Under the pieces are notes generated by a model, which worked only from the letters and a program-made list of their open reading frames with translations, searched no databases and had not been told where the DNA came from. DNA of 64,000 nt from Candidatus Heimdallarchaeota archaeon. Its GTDB lineage: Archaea > Asgardarchaeota > Heimdallarchaeia > Hodarchaeales > Hodarchaeaceae. The translations under genes and the position numbers were made by a program. The stretch covers positions 1,524,284 through 1,588,283 of the forward strand of contig CP070695.1 of NCBI GenBank assembly GCA_020353515.1, read 5' to 3'. Shown in pieces: positions 48,817 to 58,177 of this stretch (its first letter is position 1; every line of letters starts with the position of its first letter).

Positions 48817-49659
48817 TCATCCCAAATTTAGTTTGATAGCATCATGAGGACAAATATCTATGCAACGATTGCAGTAGTAGCATTCTCCCTTTTTACTGTC
48901 TCTTGCAGCTTCTTGAGTCGGGCAAATCTTTTCACAAAGTCCACAATCTGTACAATCTTCCGTACGTCGATATTTACTTCTAGTTACCTGACCACAGAGA
49001 CATGAACCTGCCCCAAAGGGACATAAGAACCTGCACCAGGGACGATACAGAAAAATACTAGCTACACAAACTACAATCAAAACAATGAAAGAGATAATTA
49101 TCGTAGTTACAGAGGGAGTCTTAAGTACCGAAAATCCTGGGAAAGGATTAAAAATAGGGAGAATTTGGATACTCAAAAGAGCTAAGAGGATTACAATACC
49201 CAAAAATATCCAGCGTATTTTTTTAGAGAAAGACGAGACGACTTTAATTTGATATTTAGCTTCATTTTGTTCTTTCAAATCTGATTTAAAATTGACTGTT
49301 GAGATTAGTTCTTGCAAGACACCTAAAGGGCATGCAAATCCACAGAAAATCCTCCCAACGAAAAGTGATGAAGCTAATAACACAATTAGTATTATGATTG
49401 CTGGAAGGAGATAGCTTGACTCACTTCTCAGACTTATTGTTGTCAAAAATTGTTGAATAGGCATTACTGCATTGGGTACTCCGCCTATTATAATACCACC
49501 CCATATTATTGTGACTACATAGATTCCGTTTCTTATCTTTCGATCCATCAATTCAGCATCAATTAAGATAATGCAGAACAGAAATGTCACAATCCAAGAA
49601 ATGAGCATTGGTACGCCGTAGATAGCTTCAAAGGGAAGGGATTCATTTTGAACAACCAA
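48817..49659 (-). CDS. NapH/MauN-type membrane ferredoxin
   Basis: A 280-residue membrane protein with about six hydrophobic segments. It has the FCGFACPLGVLQEL motif near residue 115, CRFLCPFGAGSCLCG and two [4Fe-4S] sites near the C terminus (CTDCGLCEKICP and CYYCNRCIDICP). NapH-type proteins move electrons from the quinone pool to periplasmic or other partners. TTG 49659 follows GGTGATAA. It lies between ctaB1 and an unknown membrane protein in the same direction, suggesting a small respiratory-linked operon. Confidence 0.85.
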   Translation of the reverse strand: MVVQNESLPFEAIYGVPMLISWIVTFLFCIILIDAELMDRKIRNGIYVVTIIWGGIIIGGVPNAVMPIQQFLTTISLRSESSYLLPAIIILIVLLASSLFVGRIFCGFACPLGVLQELISTVNFKSDLKEQNEAKYQIKVVSSFSKKIRWIFLGIVILLALLSIQILPIFNPFPGFSVLKTPSVTTIIISFIVLIVVCVASIFLYRPWCRFLCPFGAGSCLCGQVTRSKYRRTEDCTDCGLCEKICPTQEAARDSKKGECYYCNRCIDICPHDAIKLNLG

Positions 49660-49749
49660 ATTATCACCATTGTTACAATTTCTATTTAATTAACTAAGGA
49701 GTCATGCTGATAAGAAAAAAAAGTAGGGAACCAAAAAGAGGTTTTAGTA

Positions 49750-50580
49750 TCACACAGTTAAACTCTCTTTGGTAACAACAAACCGGTTCCATATGCTTGG
49801 AACTAATGGTACAAACACTAACAGGGTTGAGAGCATCGGCGCCATAAAGAACATAGAAAATTTCCCAAAACTTAGCGAGGATGCAAAAGCAACGGGATAT
49901 CCAGTGAAAATTGCTAAAATACCTGATCCAAGAGCAACAATTCTTACCCAATCTTTATCAGGACGACGAAGGATTCCAATAGTGGTTATACCCCAACCAA
50001 TAGCAGCAGCCCAACTCACACGTTGTAAAGCTCGGAAAATTGCGTGTATAGTTGGTTCTGTAGCAACACTAGCGGGAAAAAGTTTCATACGGTTGGTACT
50101 AGCTACTCCATTTAAAAAACACATGACATAAGCGATTCCTGTTAATAAAGCGAATATTACAGTGATCCACGGAATACCTTCAACATAGTGTGTCAAAGCT
50201 AAAAAAATAACCAAATTTGGTAGGAAAATTATTCCCCAAATTGGGATTAATCCCATTTGCATTGCAGGGATCGTTGGCCAGAAACCAGCCAATAAACAAA
50301 GAACATTACCGACTATTGCTACTGATACTGACCACTCTTCTTCAGTATAAAATCCATAAGCACTTACCGCAAATAATAACCCGCCTATGATACTTAAGTC
50401 AGAAATAATTGGAAGGATCTCCTCGATAATGACTTTACATCCTTCTTCTGCTATAGGACTATTAGCCTCCCACCATATGTATGGTTCATATGTTAAAACA
50501 AAAATCACCATACCACCTAGCATACCTATCACAGCTCCAATTAAAGAAAGTACAAATCCTAAAAGTTGATTCCTTTCCAT
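49750..50580 (-). CDS. Unrecognised multi-spanning membrane protein
   Basis: A 276-residue protein with about eight hydrophobic segments separated by short loops. Few His residues are present, so it is not an obvious heme A synthase or cytochrome. An aromatic YEPYIWWEANSPIAEEGCKVIIEE loop is the only notable feature. It starts divergently from the TrmB-type regulator, with a TATA-like element near 50645 on the minus strand, and could be regulated by it. Function unknown; location beside ctaB1 and the NapH-like gene suggests respiration. Confidence 0.6.
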   Translation of the reverse strand: MERNQLLGFVLSLIGAVIGMLGGMVIFVLTYEPYIWWEANSPIAEEGCKVIIEEILPIISDLSIIGGLLFAVSAYGFYTEEEWSVSVAIVGNVLCLLAGFWPTIPAMQMGLIPIWGIIFLPNLVIFLALTHYVEGIPWITVIFALLTGIAYVMCFLNGVASTNRMKLFPASVATEPTIHAIFRALQRVSWAAAIGWGITTIGILRRPDKDWVRIVALGSGILAIFTGYPVAFASSLSFGKFSMFFMAPMLSTLLVFVPLVPSIWNRFVVTKESLTV

Positions 50581-50684
50581 AAGTAATTTTCTCCAAACTA
50601 CGATTCTCGTAATACAAAACTAATATAACAACTCTTAGTGGTGTATTAATATATTTCACTCAGTTTTTCACAACAATCAGTTGT

Positions 50685-50698
50685 AAACTATATAAAGG
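50685..50698 (+). promoter_or_regulatory. TATA box of the trmB gene, probably leaderless
   Basis: AAACTATATAAAGG (50685-50698) is a strong TATA element only about 25-35 bases before the GTG start at 50721, so the transcript would begin almost at the start codon. A short inverted repeat ACAAC-N5-GTTGT precedes it. Confidence 0.55.
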
Positions 50699-50720
50699 TC
50701 TGATTTCATTATTTACCTAG

Positions 50721-51560
50721 GTGGATACAATTAGCGATTTTGAAGAAATAACTCCTCAGGAACTTGAAATGCTAGGTTTGTCAAATTATGAATCGCGGGC
50801 TTATCTTACTTTACTCTCAACTGGAATTAGAACGGCAAAAGAAATAGCAAATGAATCAAAAATCCCATTTGGAAGAGTATATGACGTTTTAAGTTCCTTA
50901 GAGGACAAAGGTCTTGCTGATAAACAAGAATCTAGACCAAAAAAATTTGTAGCAAAAGAACCTAAAATCGCTTTAAATAACCTCTTGAATTTGAAAACGG
51001 CAGAACTTCAAACTTTAACGATAAAGGCAGCTGTGATTGAAGAGAAATTAAGTAATTTACATACTACAAAGCCAGAAGATACCCTATTTTGGAGTGTAGC
51101 GCTTGGTGAAAAAGCAATCAGCCGCTATATTGAAAAAATTAGTGAGACTGAAAAGGAATTACAAACAATACTTAACATCAGAGTTGCTGCACGTATTCCT
51201 CAGAAGGAGATAATTGAAAATTTAATTACCACGCTCAAATTATTAACTGAAAATGGGGTCTCTGTTCAAATCCTGCTAAGTGGTGTCACTCCAGGCAGCC
51301 TAGAAGAGACTTTTTTGGCTTCAGTAGCACACTTTTTCGTGCTTTTGGACAGAGCTGAAGTAAAACGTACACAACTGACACCAACAGCATTTGATATTAT
51401 TGATGATGAGAAAATCCTATTGAAGGTCATGAATCCAGTAAACCCTGATGAGTTTTTTGCTTGGATTTTCGTTTGGCAGAAGAAATTAGCTATAAATTTA
51501 AAACCAAAATTTCAAGAGCTCTGGAAAGATGCTACAGATTTGAAGATTGAAATTAGTTGA
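50721..51560 (+). CDS. TrmB-family transcriptional regulator
   Basis: A 279-residue TrmB-type regulator. The N-terminal winged helix (LSNYESRAYLTLLSTGIRTAKEIANESKIPFGRVYDVLSSLEDKGLADK) is standard, followed by a coiled-coil linker and a C-terminal sensor domain rich in beta strands. TrmB proteins respond to sugars or other small molecules in archaea. The GTG start is close to the TATA box. It lies between two minus-strand genes for heme/respiration proteins and is convergent with ctaB2, so it may control this group. Confidence 0.9.
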   Translation: MDTISDFEEITPQELEMLGLSNYESRAYLTLLSTGIRTAKEIANESKIPFGRVYDVLSSLEDKGLADKQESRPKKFVAKEPKIALNNLLNLKTAELQTLTIKAAVIEEKLSNLHTTKPEDTLFWSVALGEKAISRYIEKISETEKELQTILNIRVAARIPQKEIIENLITTLKLLTENGVSVQILLSGVTPGSLEETFLASVAHFFVLLDRAEVKRTQLTPTAFDIIDDEKILLKVMNPVNPDEFFAWIFVWQKKLAINLKPKFQELWKDATDLKIEIS

Positions 51561-51578
51561 AAAATCCTAGCTATGCTC

Positions 51579-52538
51579 TTAGATTATAAAAAAAGGAGAA
51601 ATGACTACTCCCAAATACAACCATAAAAAGGCAAACGCCATGTAAATTGATGCCAGTTTGAAAATTTTAAAAGTCAAATGGTCGGAAGGGTGTTTAAGGT
51701 TCACCAGCGATTTATAAACAATGAAAGCACTGAATCCGAGAAGGGGAAGCATTGGAATAAGATGTATTTGTAGAGTTACACCAGTTAGGATAATTAAGAG
51801 GGCACTTAACAAAGCAGAGAGTGTAATGACTCGAATGGTCTCGATTTTGCTGCTAGTAACAGGCCACATTGGTACATTGGCATTCTTATATCCTTCCAGG
51901 TTTTTAGGGATGAGAGCAAGTGTGAGGATATGTAACGGGATCCAGCATAACACAAATGCCCCCATCAAAATCGCAGCGATGTCAATATAGCCAATAACCG
52001 CAACTCGACCAGCCACGGCTGGGAGGCCTCCTGCTATACCTCCAAAAATAATTGATAGTCGTGTTCTTCGCTTTAACAACAGCGAATAAACCACAACATC
52101 AAAGAAGAAGCCTAAAAAGACAATAAACATCGTAATTAGGTTGGTGAATATTCCTACTGCTAAAATTCCTGCAACCGTAAAGAGGACACCGTGCTTTAAT
52201 ACTGTGGAGGGGGGGATTCTCTTACTCGGTAAGGGACGATCTTTTGTTCTTTCCATAAGTGCATCAATATCGCGATCAATATACATGTTTAGTAAGGTTG
52301 AGCCTGAAACAGCGAAGAAAAGTCCAACTAAAAACAAAATGAAATGATACAATTCAAAATTTGTATTCCAAGAACTGATTAGATAAGCAAAAATCGCTGT
52401 GTAAAGAAGGAGGAAAGTTTGTTTGCTTTTAATCAATTCACTGTATAAGGATAAAGATAGAGGGGGATAAATATATGTCGTTACATCTTCATAAACTTGG
52501 GTACTCTGAGAGTCCAGTGGTGACTTGGTTCTTGACAT
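51579..52538 (-). CDS. ctaB: Heme O synthase (protoheme farnesyltransferase), copy 2
   Basis: A 319-residue UbiA-family protein of the same length and architecture as copy 1 (47823-48782). It has NMYIDRDIDALMERTKDRPLP and WIPLHILTLALIPKNLEGYKNA, so the catalytic motifs are intact. Divergence is highest at the N terminus. Two heme O synthases a few kilobases apart suggest either two oxidase/heme targets or one paralogue acting on another prenyl acceptor. The next gene on the same strand is an unknown membrane protein 62 bases away. Confidence 0.9.
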   Translation of the reverse strand: MSRTKSPLDSQSTQVYEDVTTYIYPPLSLSLYSELIKSKQTFLLLYTAIFAYLISSWNTNFELYHFILFLVGLFFAVSGSTLLNMYIDRDIDALMERTKDRPLPSKRIPPSTVLKHGVLFTVAGILAVGIFTNLITMFIVFLGFFFDVVVYSLLLKRRTRLSIIFGGIAGGLPAVAGRVAVIGYIDIAAILMGAFVLCWIPLHILTLALIPKNLEGYKNANVPMWPVTSSKIETIRVITLSALLSALLIILTGVTLQIHLIPMLPLLGFSAFIVYKSLVNLKHPSDHLTFKIFKLASIYMAFAFLWLYLGVVISPFFII

Positions 52539-52599
52539 TTAGATTCACTTGTTTTAAGTTAGGATTTTTTTACGTATAAAAAGAGAAAGGGGTAGTTTG

Positions 52600-53286
52600 T
52601 TAAAATAACCCGCTAATAACAGGGATTTCAACTTTCCACTTTGTAGGTAGACCTATTCCTAACATAAAAAGTACTCCAACAATAAGCAATAGGAAAGGAA
52701 GTACTTTGAAAATATCAGCTAAAGGCAAAATAGCCCTCATTCCTTCTACTGTTGCGAATGCTAGTAGTACTCCACCGAAGGATATTAATAACCCGCCGAC
52801 GCCAAAGAACGCGCTAGTCCATTCAGTTTCCTTAGAACCAAATGCTGTGTAGAGGGGGAGAAATGAAATAATCAACCCAGATGGAATGTGAGACGCCATC
52901 ACCGCCATGGATGCCATATCTGGCAGAAAGACTTCAAGTTTCATTAAAGTTAATACTGCGATTACAATGAGAACGTAGATGGTATAAATTAGTCCGTACT
53001 TAGTATCAGGCCATACAGCAAACACAAGGCCGATTGCCAGGCATGCGGGTATAAATGCTGCGACTGGGGGAACAAGTGCAAATCCTAAGGTATCTTCCCA
53101 GCCAAGAAGAATAATTAATACTCCAGAAATAAACAGTACTAAAAAACTTACCCCCCATGCTAGATGGTAGGGTTTTTTTGTTGCCATATACTCTTTAAAA
53201 AGTAATAAGGCTAAAACTACGGCTACAACGCCAATTACTAGAAGCACTAATGCTCCTATCATATCAGTTTCTAATAATGAAGCCAT
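52600..53286 (-). CDS. Unrecognised seven-helix membrane protein
   Basis: A 228-residue hydrophobic protein with about seven membrane segments and short loops. A WEDTLGF loop and a KETEWTSAF loop are the only polar stretches with clear character. It has no His-rich motif, so heme binding is not suggested. I do not recognise the family. It follows ctaB2 in the opposite gene order of the ctaB1 region, where another unknown membrane protein also lies nearby, so the two may be related in role. Promoter is upstream in the 328-base gap. Confidence 0.6.
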   Translation of the reverse strand: MASLLETDMIGALVLLVIGVVAVVLALLLFKEYMATKKPYHLAWGVSFLVLFISGVLIILLGWEDTLGFALVPPVAAFIPACLAIGLVFAVWPDTKYGLIYTIYVLIVIAVLTLMKLEVFLPDMASMAVMASHIPSGLIISFLPLYTAFGSKETEWTSAFFGVGGLLISFGGVLLAFATVEGMRAILPLADIFKVLPFLLLIVGVLFMLGIGLPTKWKVEIPVISGLF

Positions 53287-53614
53287 TTTATTCCACTCAT
53301 TCTGAATTTACTAGAAATCGTGTAACAAATAATCACTTAGTTGAGAGTTAGTAACAATTGTTTATCCAAAAAAAAACCCCATATTAAAATTAATAATGTT
53401 TGCTAAGGTTTTTCGCATTAAGTATCTTTTTCAACAGCAGGTTATAATGAGGTAATTAGGTTACTCTCGGGTCATAAGGCATTTATACTAAAATAACTAA
53501 AGCGAAAGCAGAAAAAAAACCATGTCTTAGAGTTTAACTTTGGGAACCATTGTTATTTTTCAACGATGTTTTGAGAAAAAATGATTCTCTATTCGAAAAT
53601 AAGGAGTCAAAATT
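53287..53614. other. Divergent intergenic region, no gene seen
   Basis: This 328-base AT-rich gap separates the membrane protein and the HxlR regulator. It has no convincing frame. CATTTATACTAAAATA (53480-53495) could be the plus-strand TATA element, and AAGGAG (53602-53607) is the ribosome site for the regulator gene. Confidence 0.4.
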
Positions 53615-54079
53615 ATGGCACAAGATTTAGAGGAAGAATGTTCAGCATTACTTGCAATTAAAATTCTTGGTCGGAAGTGGATTCCTTGGATATTGTGTGA
53701 GCTCTTATCGCACAGAGAATCCTATTTTTCTGATCTCCTGAAAAGAATTGAAGGAAATTATGGGGAAAAAATATCCGCACGAGTTCTTTCCGAGTCATTA
53801 ACTATGCTAGAAGAGAACAATCTCCTCGAACGTACCGTCGTTAGTGAAACTATGCCTGTTAGAGTGAAATATTCTCTAACAGAAAAAGGAGCAGATTTGG
53901 AAGTTATTTTTGGTATTCTAAAAGGTTGGGGGATCAGATGGGGTTCGATTAAGCAAAAGAAATGTAAATCCTTTAGCTGTATTCACAACTGTGTTCCTAT
54001 GATAAATATCAATAAAGCAAAAGAACTGTTGGAAATAGGAGAACCATTACCAGTTGAAGAAATCGAGGATACCACTTAA
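53615..54079 (+). CDS. HxlR-family transcriptional regulator
   Basis: A 154-residue HxlR-type winged-helix protein. The fold shows in AIKILGRKWIPWILCELLS, FSDLLKRIEG, ISARVLSESLTMLEENNLLER and SLTEKGADLEVIF. A C-terminal CKSFSCIHNC segment holds three Cys and may sense redox or metal. It is followed by a VOC-family gene and a hemerythrin-type gene further on. AAGGAG precedes the ATG. Targets are unknown. Confidence 0.85.
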   Translation: MAQDLEEECSALLAIKILGRKWIPWILCELLSHRESYFSDLLKRIEGNYGEKISARVLSESLTMLEENNLLERTVVSETMPVRVKYSLTEKGADLEVIFGILKGWGIRWGSIKQKKCKSFSCIHNCVPMININKAKELLEIGEPLPVEEIEDTT

Positions 54080-54138
54080 AATGAAATCACTGAAGAAAGG
54101 ATACAAAAGAACACCTTTCTTTGACAAGGTGAAATTAA

Positions 54139-54525
54139 ATGAATAAATTTCCCTTTAAAAAGGATTCCATCTATTTTCAGTACAATGTAAAGGATATCGA
54201 TCGTGCTAAGAAGTTTTATTCCGAGATATTTGGATTTGAGATCACCTGGGATGGTGGGTCGGAAGTAGGATGGTGTGAACTAGCTCTTCCTGTTCATGGG
54301 GTAAAACTCGGATTGAATTTAAAACGGGAAGGTGAAATAACCCCAGGTTCGGGAACTCTCACCTTTGATGTAACTGATCTGGATGCTGCTAAGTCGTATT
54401 TAGAAGAACAAGATGTGAAAACAGCTGATATTACTGATATTCCAGATATGGTTTCTTATTTTGATATATTTGATTCTGAAGGAAATCGAATTCAGATTGT
54501 GGCTGAACCGAGAGTTAAAAGCTAG
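54139..54525 (+). CDS. VOC-family (glyoxalase-like) protein
   Basis: A 128-residue vicinal-oxygen-chelate protein with two beta-alpha-beta-beta-beta units. IDRAKKFYSEIFGFEITWDG is the usual first unit and DLDAAKSYLEEQDV the second, ending FDSEGNRIQIV with the metal-binding Glu. VOC proteins include glyoxalase I, dioxygenases and resistance proteins; the substrate cannot be predicted. It probably belongs with the HxlR regulator 59 bases upstream. Confidence 0.85.
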   Translation: MNKFPFKKDSIYFQYNVKDIDRAKKFYSEIFGFEITWDGGSEVGWCELALPVHGVKLGLNLKREGEITPGSGTLTFDVTDLDAAKSYLEEQDVKTADITDIPDMVSYFDIFDSEGNRIQIVAEPRVKS

Positions 54526-54541
54526 ATCCAGTTTTAGCTAA

Positions 54542-55936
54542 TTAATCTTGCCAACTAAGAAGACGCTGTTCACCTTCAAGCTCACGTATAGTAGTGACAT
54601 CTTGTGTTACTTCTAACGTTCCCCGATAATTTTTATCCTTATCCCGAACTGCAAAATAACGAATATGGATAAATCTATCATTTGATTTAATCCAAAATTC
54701 CGCACTATCTTTCTGTCCACTTTTAAAGGCATCTAAAATACGATTTACAATATGAACACTCTTTTTCGGATGACAATTCTGGACTTTCCTGCCTATCACC
54801 CCAGGACTACGGGGAAAAGTTCTCTCTGGAGTATCAGAATAAAAGCGAACTGTATCATTTTCATCAATGTAAGATATTTCAATAGGGAGATGGGTTAATA
54901 GTAGTGATACTTGTGAAAGATTTAATTGTCCCGTCCTTAATTGTAAAAGGTCATGTCCCGTAATATCAGTTTTATGGATTGTTTCAGGTGTAATAGGCAC
55001 CCATTCCGAACCTGGAGTTACCCAAGCGTATCCTATCTCCTCCTCTCCATTTCTGACTCCTGCCCATTCTTTTGACCCTAATAAATCAAGGGCTGTTGGA
55101 AAAAGAATTGTTTCTTCTTTAAAGATTAAATCTTCAATTTGGGTTATTAATTCTTTAATATTAAGCTCTTCTTGTCGAAATAACTCTCGTACTTCATCAT
55201 GTTTTGCCCACATAACTTGAGATGGACCTGTGAAACCAGCATGTTCTAACTTTGGAAAAAGTTGATTCTCCAATCGTGTGTAATGGATCTCGATTTCTTG
55301 GAGTTTCTTAATTGTTTCTGGATTAGAGGTTTGACGGATCTCGGAAATCAGAGTTCTTGCCACTTGATTTTCTTGCATGTACGTATGAATAGGATGACCT
55401 GGGAGGGTTTCAGGACGCGTGTGTTGATCTAGTGAATATTCAAAAATCCCAACATGAAGATCACATAATTTAGTAATCTGTTCTGCTGTCAATGATCCTT
55501 CATCAATAAGTGCCTGTTCCATAGCTGCAATTTCCGATGCATCAACATCACCTAATAGCTCATTGAATCGCTTTTGAAGATCATCTAATTCTCCTCCTTC
55601 ATGTAACTCCAAAATCAGGGCTTTAAGCATCTCTTGTCTTCTTGCACGTTCACTCTGCCAACCGCTTTTAGCTTGCTCTGAAATTTCAACTTGGACTTTT
55701 TCCGTGGTATTTTTTTCAATACTTGTTGCGATGGCTTGAACTAACTGTGAAATAGTGCTTCCACTCATTTGTGAGACGTCAGTTAAGGTTGCTCGTCTTC
55801 CCACAGTCTTCCGAAGGAAAGGATTCCTTAATCGTTTTAATTTAGGATTTAACTTCATTAAAGTATCTATGACAAATGGGTACTCTTCAATTAGATCATT
55901 AATTTTGGTAGACTCAGTTATTTTAATGATTGACAT
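54542..55936 (-). CDS. DUF438/hemerythrin/PAS multidomain protein
   Basis: A 464-residue protein. It starts with a DUF1858-like region (residues 1-70, DLIEEYPFVIDTLMKLNP), a DUF438 helical part (90-160), a hemerythrin HHE domain (about 180-310, with HPIHTYMQEN, HYTRLENQLFP, HDEVRELF and EETILFP supplying His/Glu ligands for a di-iron site) and a C-terminal PAS domain (345-464) with a possible small-molecule pocket. Such proteins bind O2 or NO and may sense it. It starts immediately after the ArsN2-like gene, with GGGTGATGAG as the ribosome site. Confidence 0.9.
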   Translation of the reverse strand: MSIIKITESTKINDLIEEYPFVIDTLMKLNPKLKRLRNPFLRKTVGRRATLTDVSQMSGSTISQLVQAIATSIEKNTTEKVQVEISEQAKSGWQSERARRQEMLKALILELHEGGELDDLQKRFNELLGDVDASEIAAMEQALIDEGSLTAEQITKLCDLHVGIFEYSLDQHTRPETLPGHPIHTYMQENQVARTLISEIRQTSNPETIKKLQEIEIHYTRLENQLFPKLEHAGFTGPSQVMWAKHDEVRELFRQEELNIKELITQIEDLIFKEETILFPTALDLLGSKEWAGVRNGEEEIGYAWVTPGSEWVPITPETIHKTDITGHDLLQLRTGQLNLSQVSLLLTHLPIEISYIDENDTVRFYSDTPERTFPRSPGVIGRKVQNCHPKKSVHIVNRILDAFKSGQKDSAEFWIKSNDRFIHIRYFAVRDKDKNYRGTLEVTQDVTTIRELEGEQRLLSWQD

Positions 55937-56380
55937 CTACTCATCACCCTTCAAGGTTTTAACCATGCATATTGCCGATTCAGGACATACTGTGGTAAAT
56001 TCAGAAGACTGCTTGACCCTACTATTAACCTCATTTCTTGGAATAACAATATAATTCAGTTTTAAGAAGAATTTTTCAGCAGTTTCAGTTAGTAGATAAA
56101 TTTCCTTCAATCCCTTTTCAGTGGAGAATTTTTGAATTGTCTCAACTAGTTTTCGACCCAATCCATGACTCTGAAAAGAAGGATGAACGGCAACTGAGCG
56201 AATAAGACCTACATCCTCATAAACTTCGACACCAGCACAACCTTGAAGCTGATTTCTTTCCCAAGCAACGAAAAAATTGTGAAAATTATCAGCAACACCG
56301 TCTATAGGAAGATCCACTAATTTTAGCAATGAGTACACGCTTTCTAGATCTTTTTCGCTAGCTTTAGTTATTTCTACCAT
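55937..56380 (-). CDS. ArsN2-like GNAT acetyltransferase
   Basis: A 147-residue GNAT-family enzyme. The AcCoA-binding part is AVHPSFQSHGLGRKLVETI and the C-terminal block FTTVCPESAICMVKTL with two Cys is characteristic of the ArsN2 group associated with arsenic resistance. Substrate is unproven. It is co-transcribed with the DUF438/hemerythrin gene directly after it. No other ars gene is in the window. Confidence 0.75.
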   Translation of the reverse strand: MVEITKASEKDLESVYSLLKLVDLPIDGVADNFHNFFVAWERNQLQGCAGVEVYEDVGLIRSVAVHPSFQSHGLGRKLVETIQKFSTEKGLKEIYLLTETAEKFFLKLNYIVIPRNEVNSRVKQSSEFTTVCPESAICMVKTLKGDE

Positions 56381-56487
56381 ACATTCATGTCCTAAATATT
56401 CTCTGGGTTCCCAATTTTGGACAGATACAGTTTTAGTTTGAAATTTTATATATATTAATCGTAAAACAAACTACTTAACTATTGTTA

Positions 56488-57171
56488 ATGGTTTGTTATA
56501 TGATGTCATGTCCTCAATGTAATGGAATAGAAACGACTTTTAACCATAAAAGTGCGCTAAAAGAGCTTAAAAACTATCACAAAAAAGGACCTAACAAATC
56601 TACCCGTTTTTTAATCAACTATCTTGTATCTAAAGGAATCGAAGACAAAACACTGTTAGACATTGGTGGTGGAGTTGGAGCTATCCAACACGAGCTCATA
56701 AAGAATGGATTGGCTAGCGTTGTAAGTGTTGAGGCCTCCAAAGCATACTCTGAAGCATCGAAAGACGAGGCGAAGCATCAAGGACACGCTGATAAAATTA
56801 ACTACTTCCACGGTGATTTTGTAGATTTATCTCCAGAAATTCCGATGACCGATGTAGTGACTCTTGACCGAGTCATCTGTTGCTATGTTAATATGGAAAA
56901 GTTAGTTAATAGCAGCTTAAACCATGCCAGAGATTATTATGCAGTGATTTACCCTCATGATAAATGGTGGATGAAACTAGGTATAACCGTAGGGAATTTC
57001 CTACAATGGTTAAAGCGGAGTAAATATCGTGGATTCATTCATTCAAAGAAGGAATTTCATAGGGTTGTAGAAGCGCATAACTTTAAGAGGTGTTTTTTTC
57101 AAAAGACGATGTTTTGGCGGATTGAGATATTTCAACGGATGCAGAAAATTAATGACCAACCGAATTCTTAA
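56488..57171 (+). CDS. Class I SAM-dependent methyltransferase
   Basis: A roughly 227-residue methyltransferase with a glycine-rich SAM motif I (LLDIGGGVGAIQHEL), motif II-like VVSVEASKAYSE and VVTLDRVICCYVNMEKLV as the post-motif. The N terminus is short and contains MMSCPQCNGIE, a partial zinc-binding-like CxxC. A TATA-like stretch near 56446-56455 lies about 35-55 bases upstream, so the start is either ATG 56488 or 56500. The substrate is unknown. It is followed by the FTR1 gene, which may be in the same transcript. Confidence 0.8.
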   Translation: MVCYMMSCPQCNGIETTFNHKSALKELKNYHKKGPNKSTRFLINYLVSKGIEDKTLLDIGGGVGAIQHELIKNGLASVVSVEASKAYSEASKDEAKHQGHADKINYFHGDFVDLSPEIPMTDVVTLDRVICCYVNMEKLVNSSLNHARDYYAVIYPHDKWWMKLGITVGNFLQWLKRSKYRGFIHSKKEFHRVVEAHNFKRCFFQKTMFWRIEIFQRMQKINDQPNS

Positions 57172-57184
57172 GGAGTGACGACAT

Positions 57185-58150
57185 TTGGCATTTGAAATTT
57201 TAGGAAGTGTAATTTTTAGTTTTGTAACCTCATTACGTGAAGTTTTAGAGGCAGCTTTGATCATTGGAATAATTGCGAGCTATTTAACGATAATAGATAG
57301 GAAGGATTTGTTTCGTGATATTCTCTACGGTGTTTTTGCAGCTGTTATTTTCAGTCTTGGGATGGCTTGGGTGTTTCTAACTTTCTTCACAGATTTGGCT
57401 GAATACCAAAAACTATTCGAAGGAATTGCTATGTTTCTGGCCGCGGTAGTTCTCTCATGGATGATTGTATGGATGACACGCCAATCCAAAAAAATTCGTT
57501 CAGATATCCAAGAAAAAGTTGACAAAATAATAACAAATCAAGAAAAAGCTGGTATTGCATTTTTAGTTTTCATTTCAGTAGCAAGAGAAGGAGCTGAATT
57601 AGTTTTATTCTTATATGCTAGTTATATTGGCAGTGTGGGTGAAGTGGGGGCCGTTACAGCTTTCTCTGCAATTAGCCTCGGATTCCTAACTGGTCTGTTA
57701 CTTGCTGCAATAATGGCAATAGTGCTTTTTACAACGACACGAAGATTAGACATCAAGAAATTCTTTCAAGTAACTAGTGTAATACTTATTATTTTTGCCG
57801 CGGGGTTGTTGGCACATGGTATTCATGAAATTTATGAATTTTTAGAGATATCAGGCTCATCGTTAATTAATAATGTAATCTGGATTGAAGTTTGGAACAT
57901 TAACAACACTGTACTTGGTGATGTACTGCAATTCCTATTTGGGTGGAGTTATGATCCACTTAATCCTGCGAGATTTGAAAAAAGTGTTGTTGGTGGAATC
58001 ATCGTTGGATTATTCGGCTGGAATGATAACCCAGCTCTTATTGAAGTTCTAGCATATGGGTTATATTATGTATTCATAGCTATTGCTATCAAACGATTTA
58101 CAAATTTCTCGGAAATGAGGGAAAAAGCACCTCAGCCAATTACCGATTAA
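57185..58150 (+). CDS. FTR1-family iron permease
   Basis: A 321-residue membrane protein with about seven helices. Two REGxE-type motifs are visible: SLREVLEAALIIG (residues 17-29, E19 and E22) and SVAREGAELVLF, the Fe3+ or Fe2+ translocation sites of the FTR1 family. TTG 57185 follows AAGGAG by seven bases and gives the family-like N terminus. It would bring iron into the cell. The next genes, on the other strand, are for heme transport and cytochrome c maturation, so iron supply for heme is a plausible link. Confidence 0.9.
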   Translation: MAFEILGSVIFSFVTSLREVLEAALIIGIIASYLTIIDRKDLFRDILYGVFAAVIFSLGMAWVFLTFFTDLAEYQKLFEGIAMFLAAVVLSWMIVWMTRQSKKIRSDIQEKVDKIITNQEKAGIAFLVFISVAREGAELVLFLYASYIGSVGEVGAVTAFSAISLGFLTGLLLAAIMAIVLFTTTRRLDIKKFFQVTSVILIIFAAGLLAHGIHEIYEFLEISGSSLINNVIWIEVWNINNTVLGDVLQFLFGWSYDPLNPARFEKSVVGGIIVGLFGWNDNPALIEVLAYGLYYVFIAIAIKRFTNFSEMREKAPQPITD

Positions 58151-58177
58151 AGAAGTGTCAATCTCTAGGAAAAGTAA

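Noticed and set aside
57830..57855. A TTCATGAA copy like that of the crtB1 promoter.
   Set aside because: It lies within the FTR1 coding sequence as an Ile-His-Glu codon run and is probably chance.
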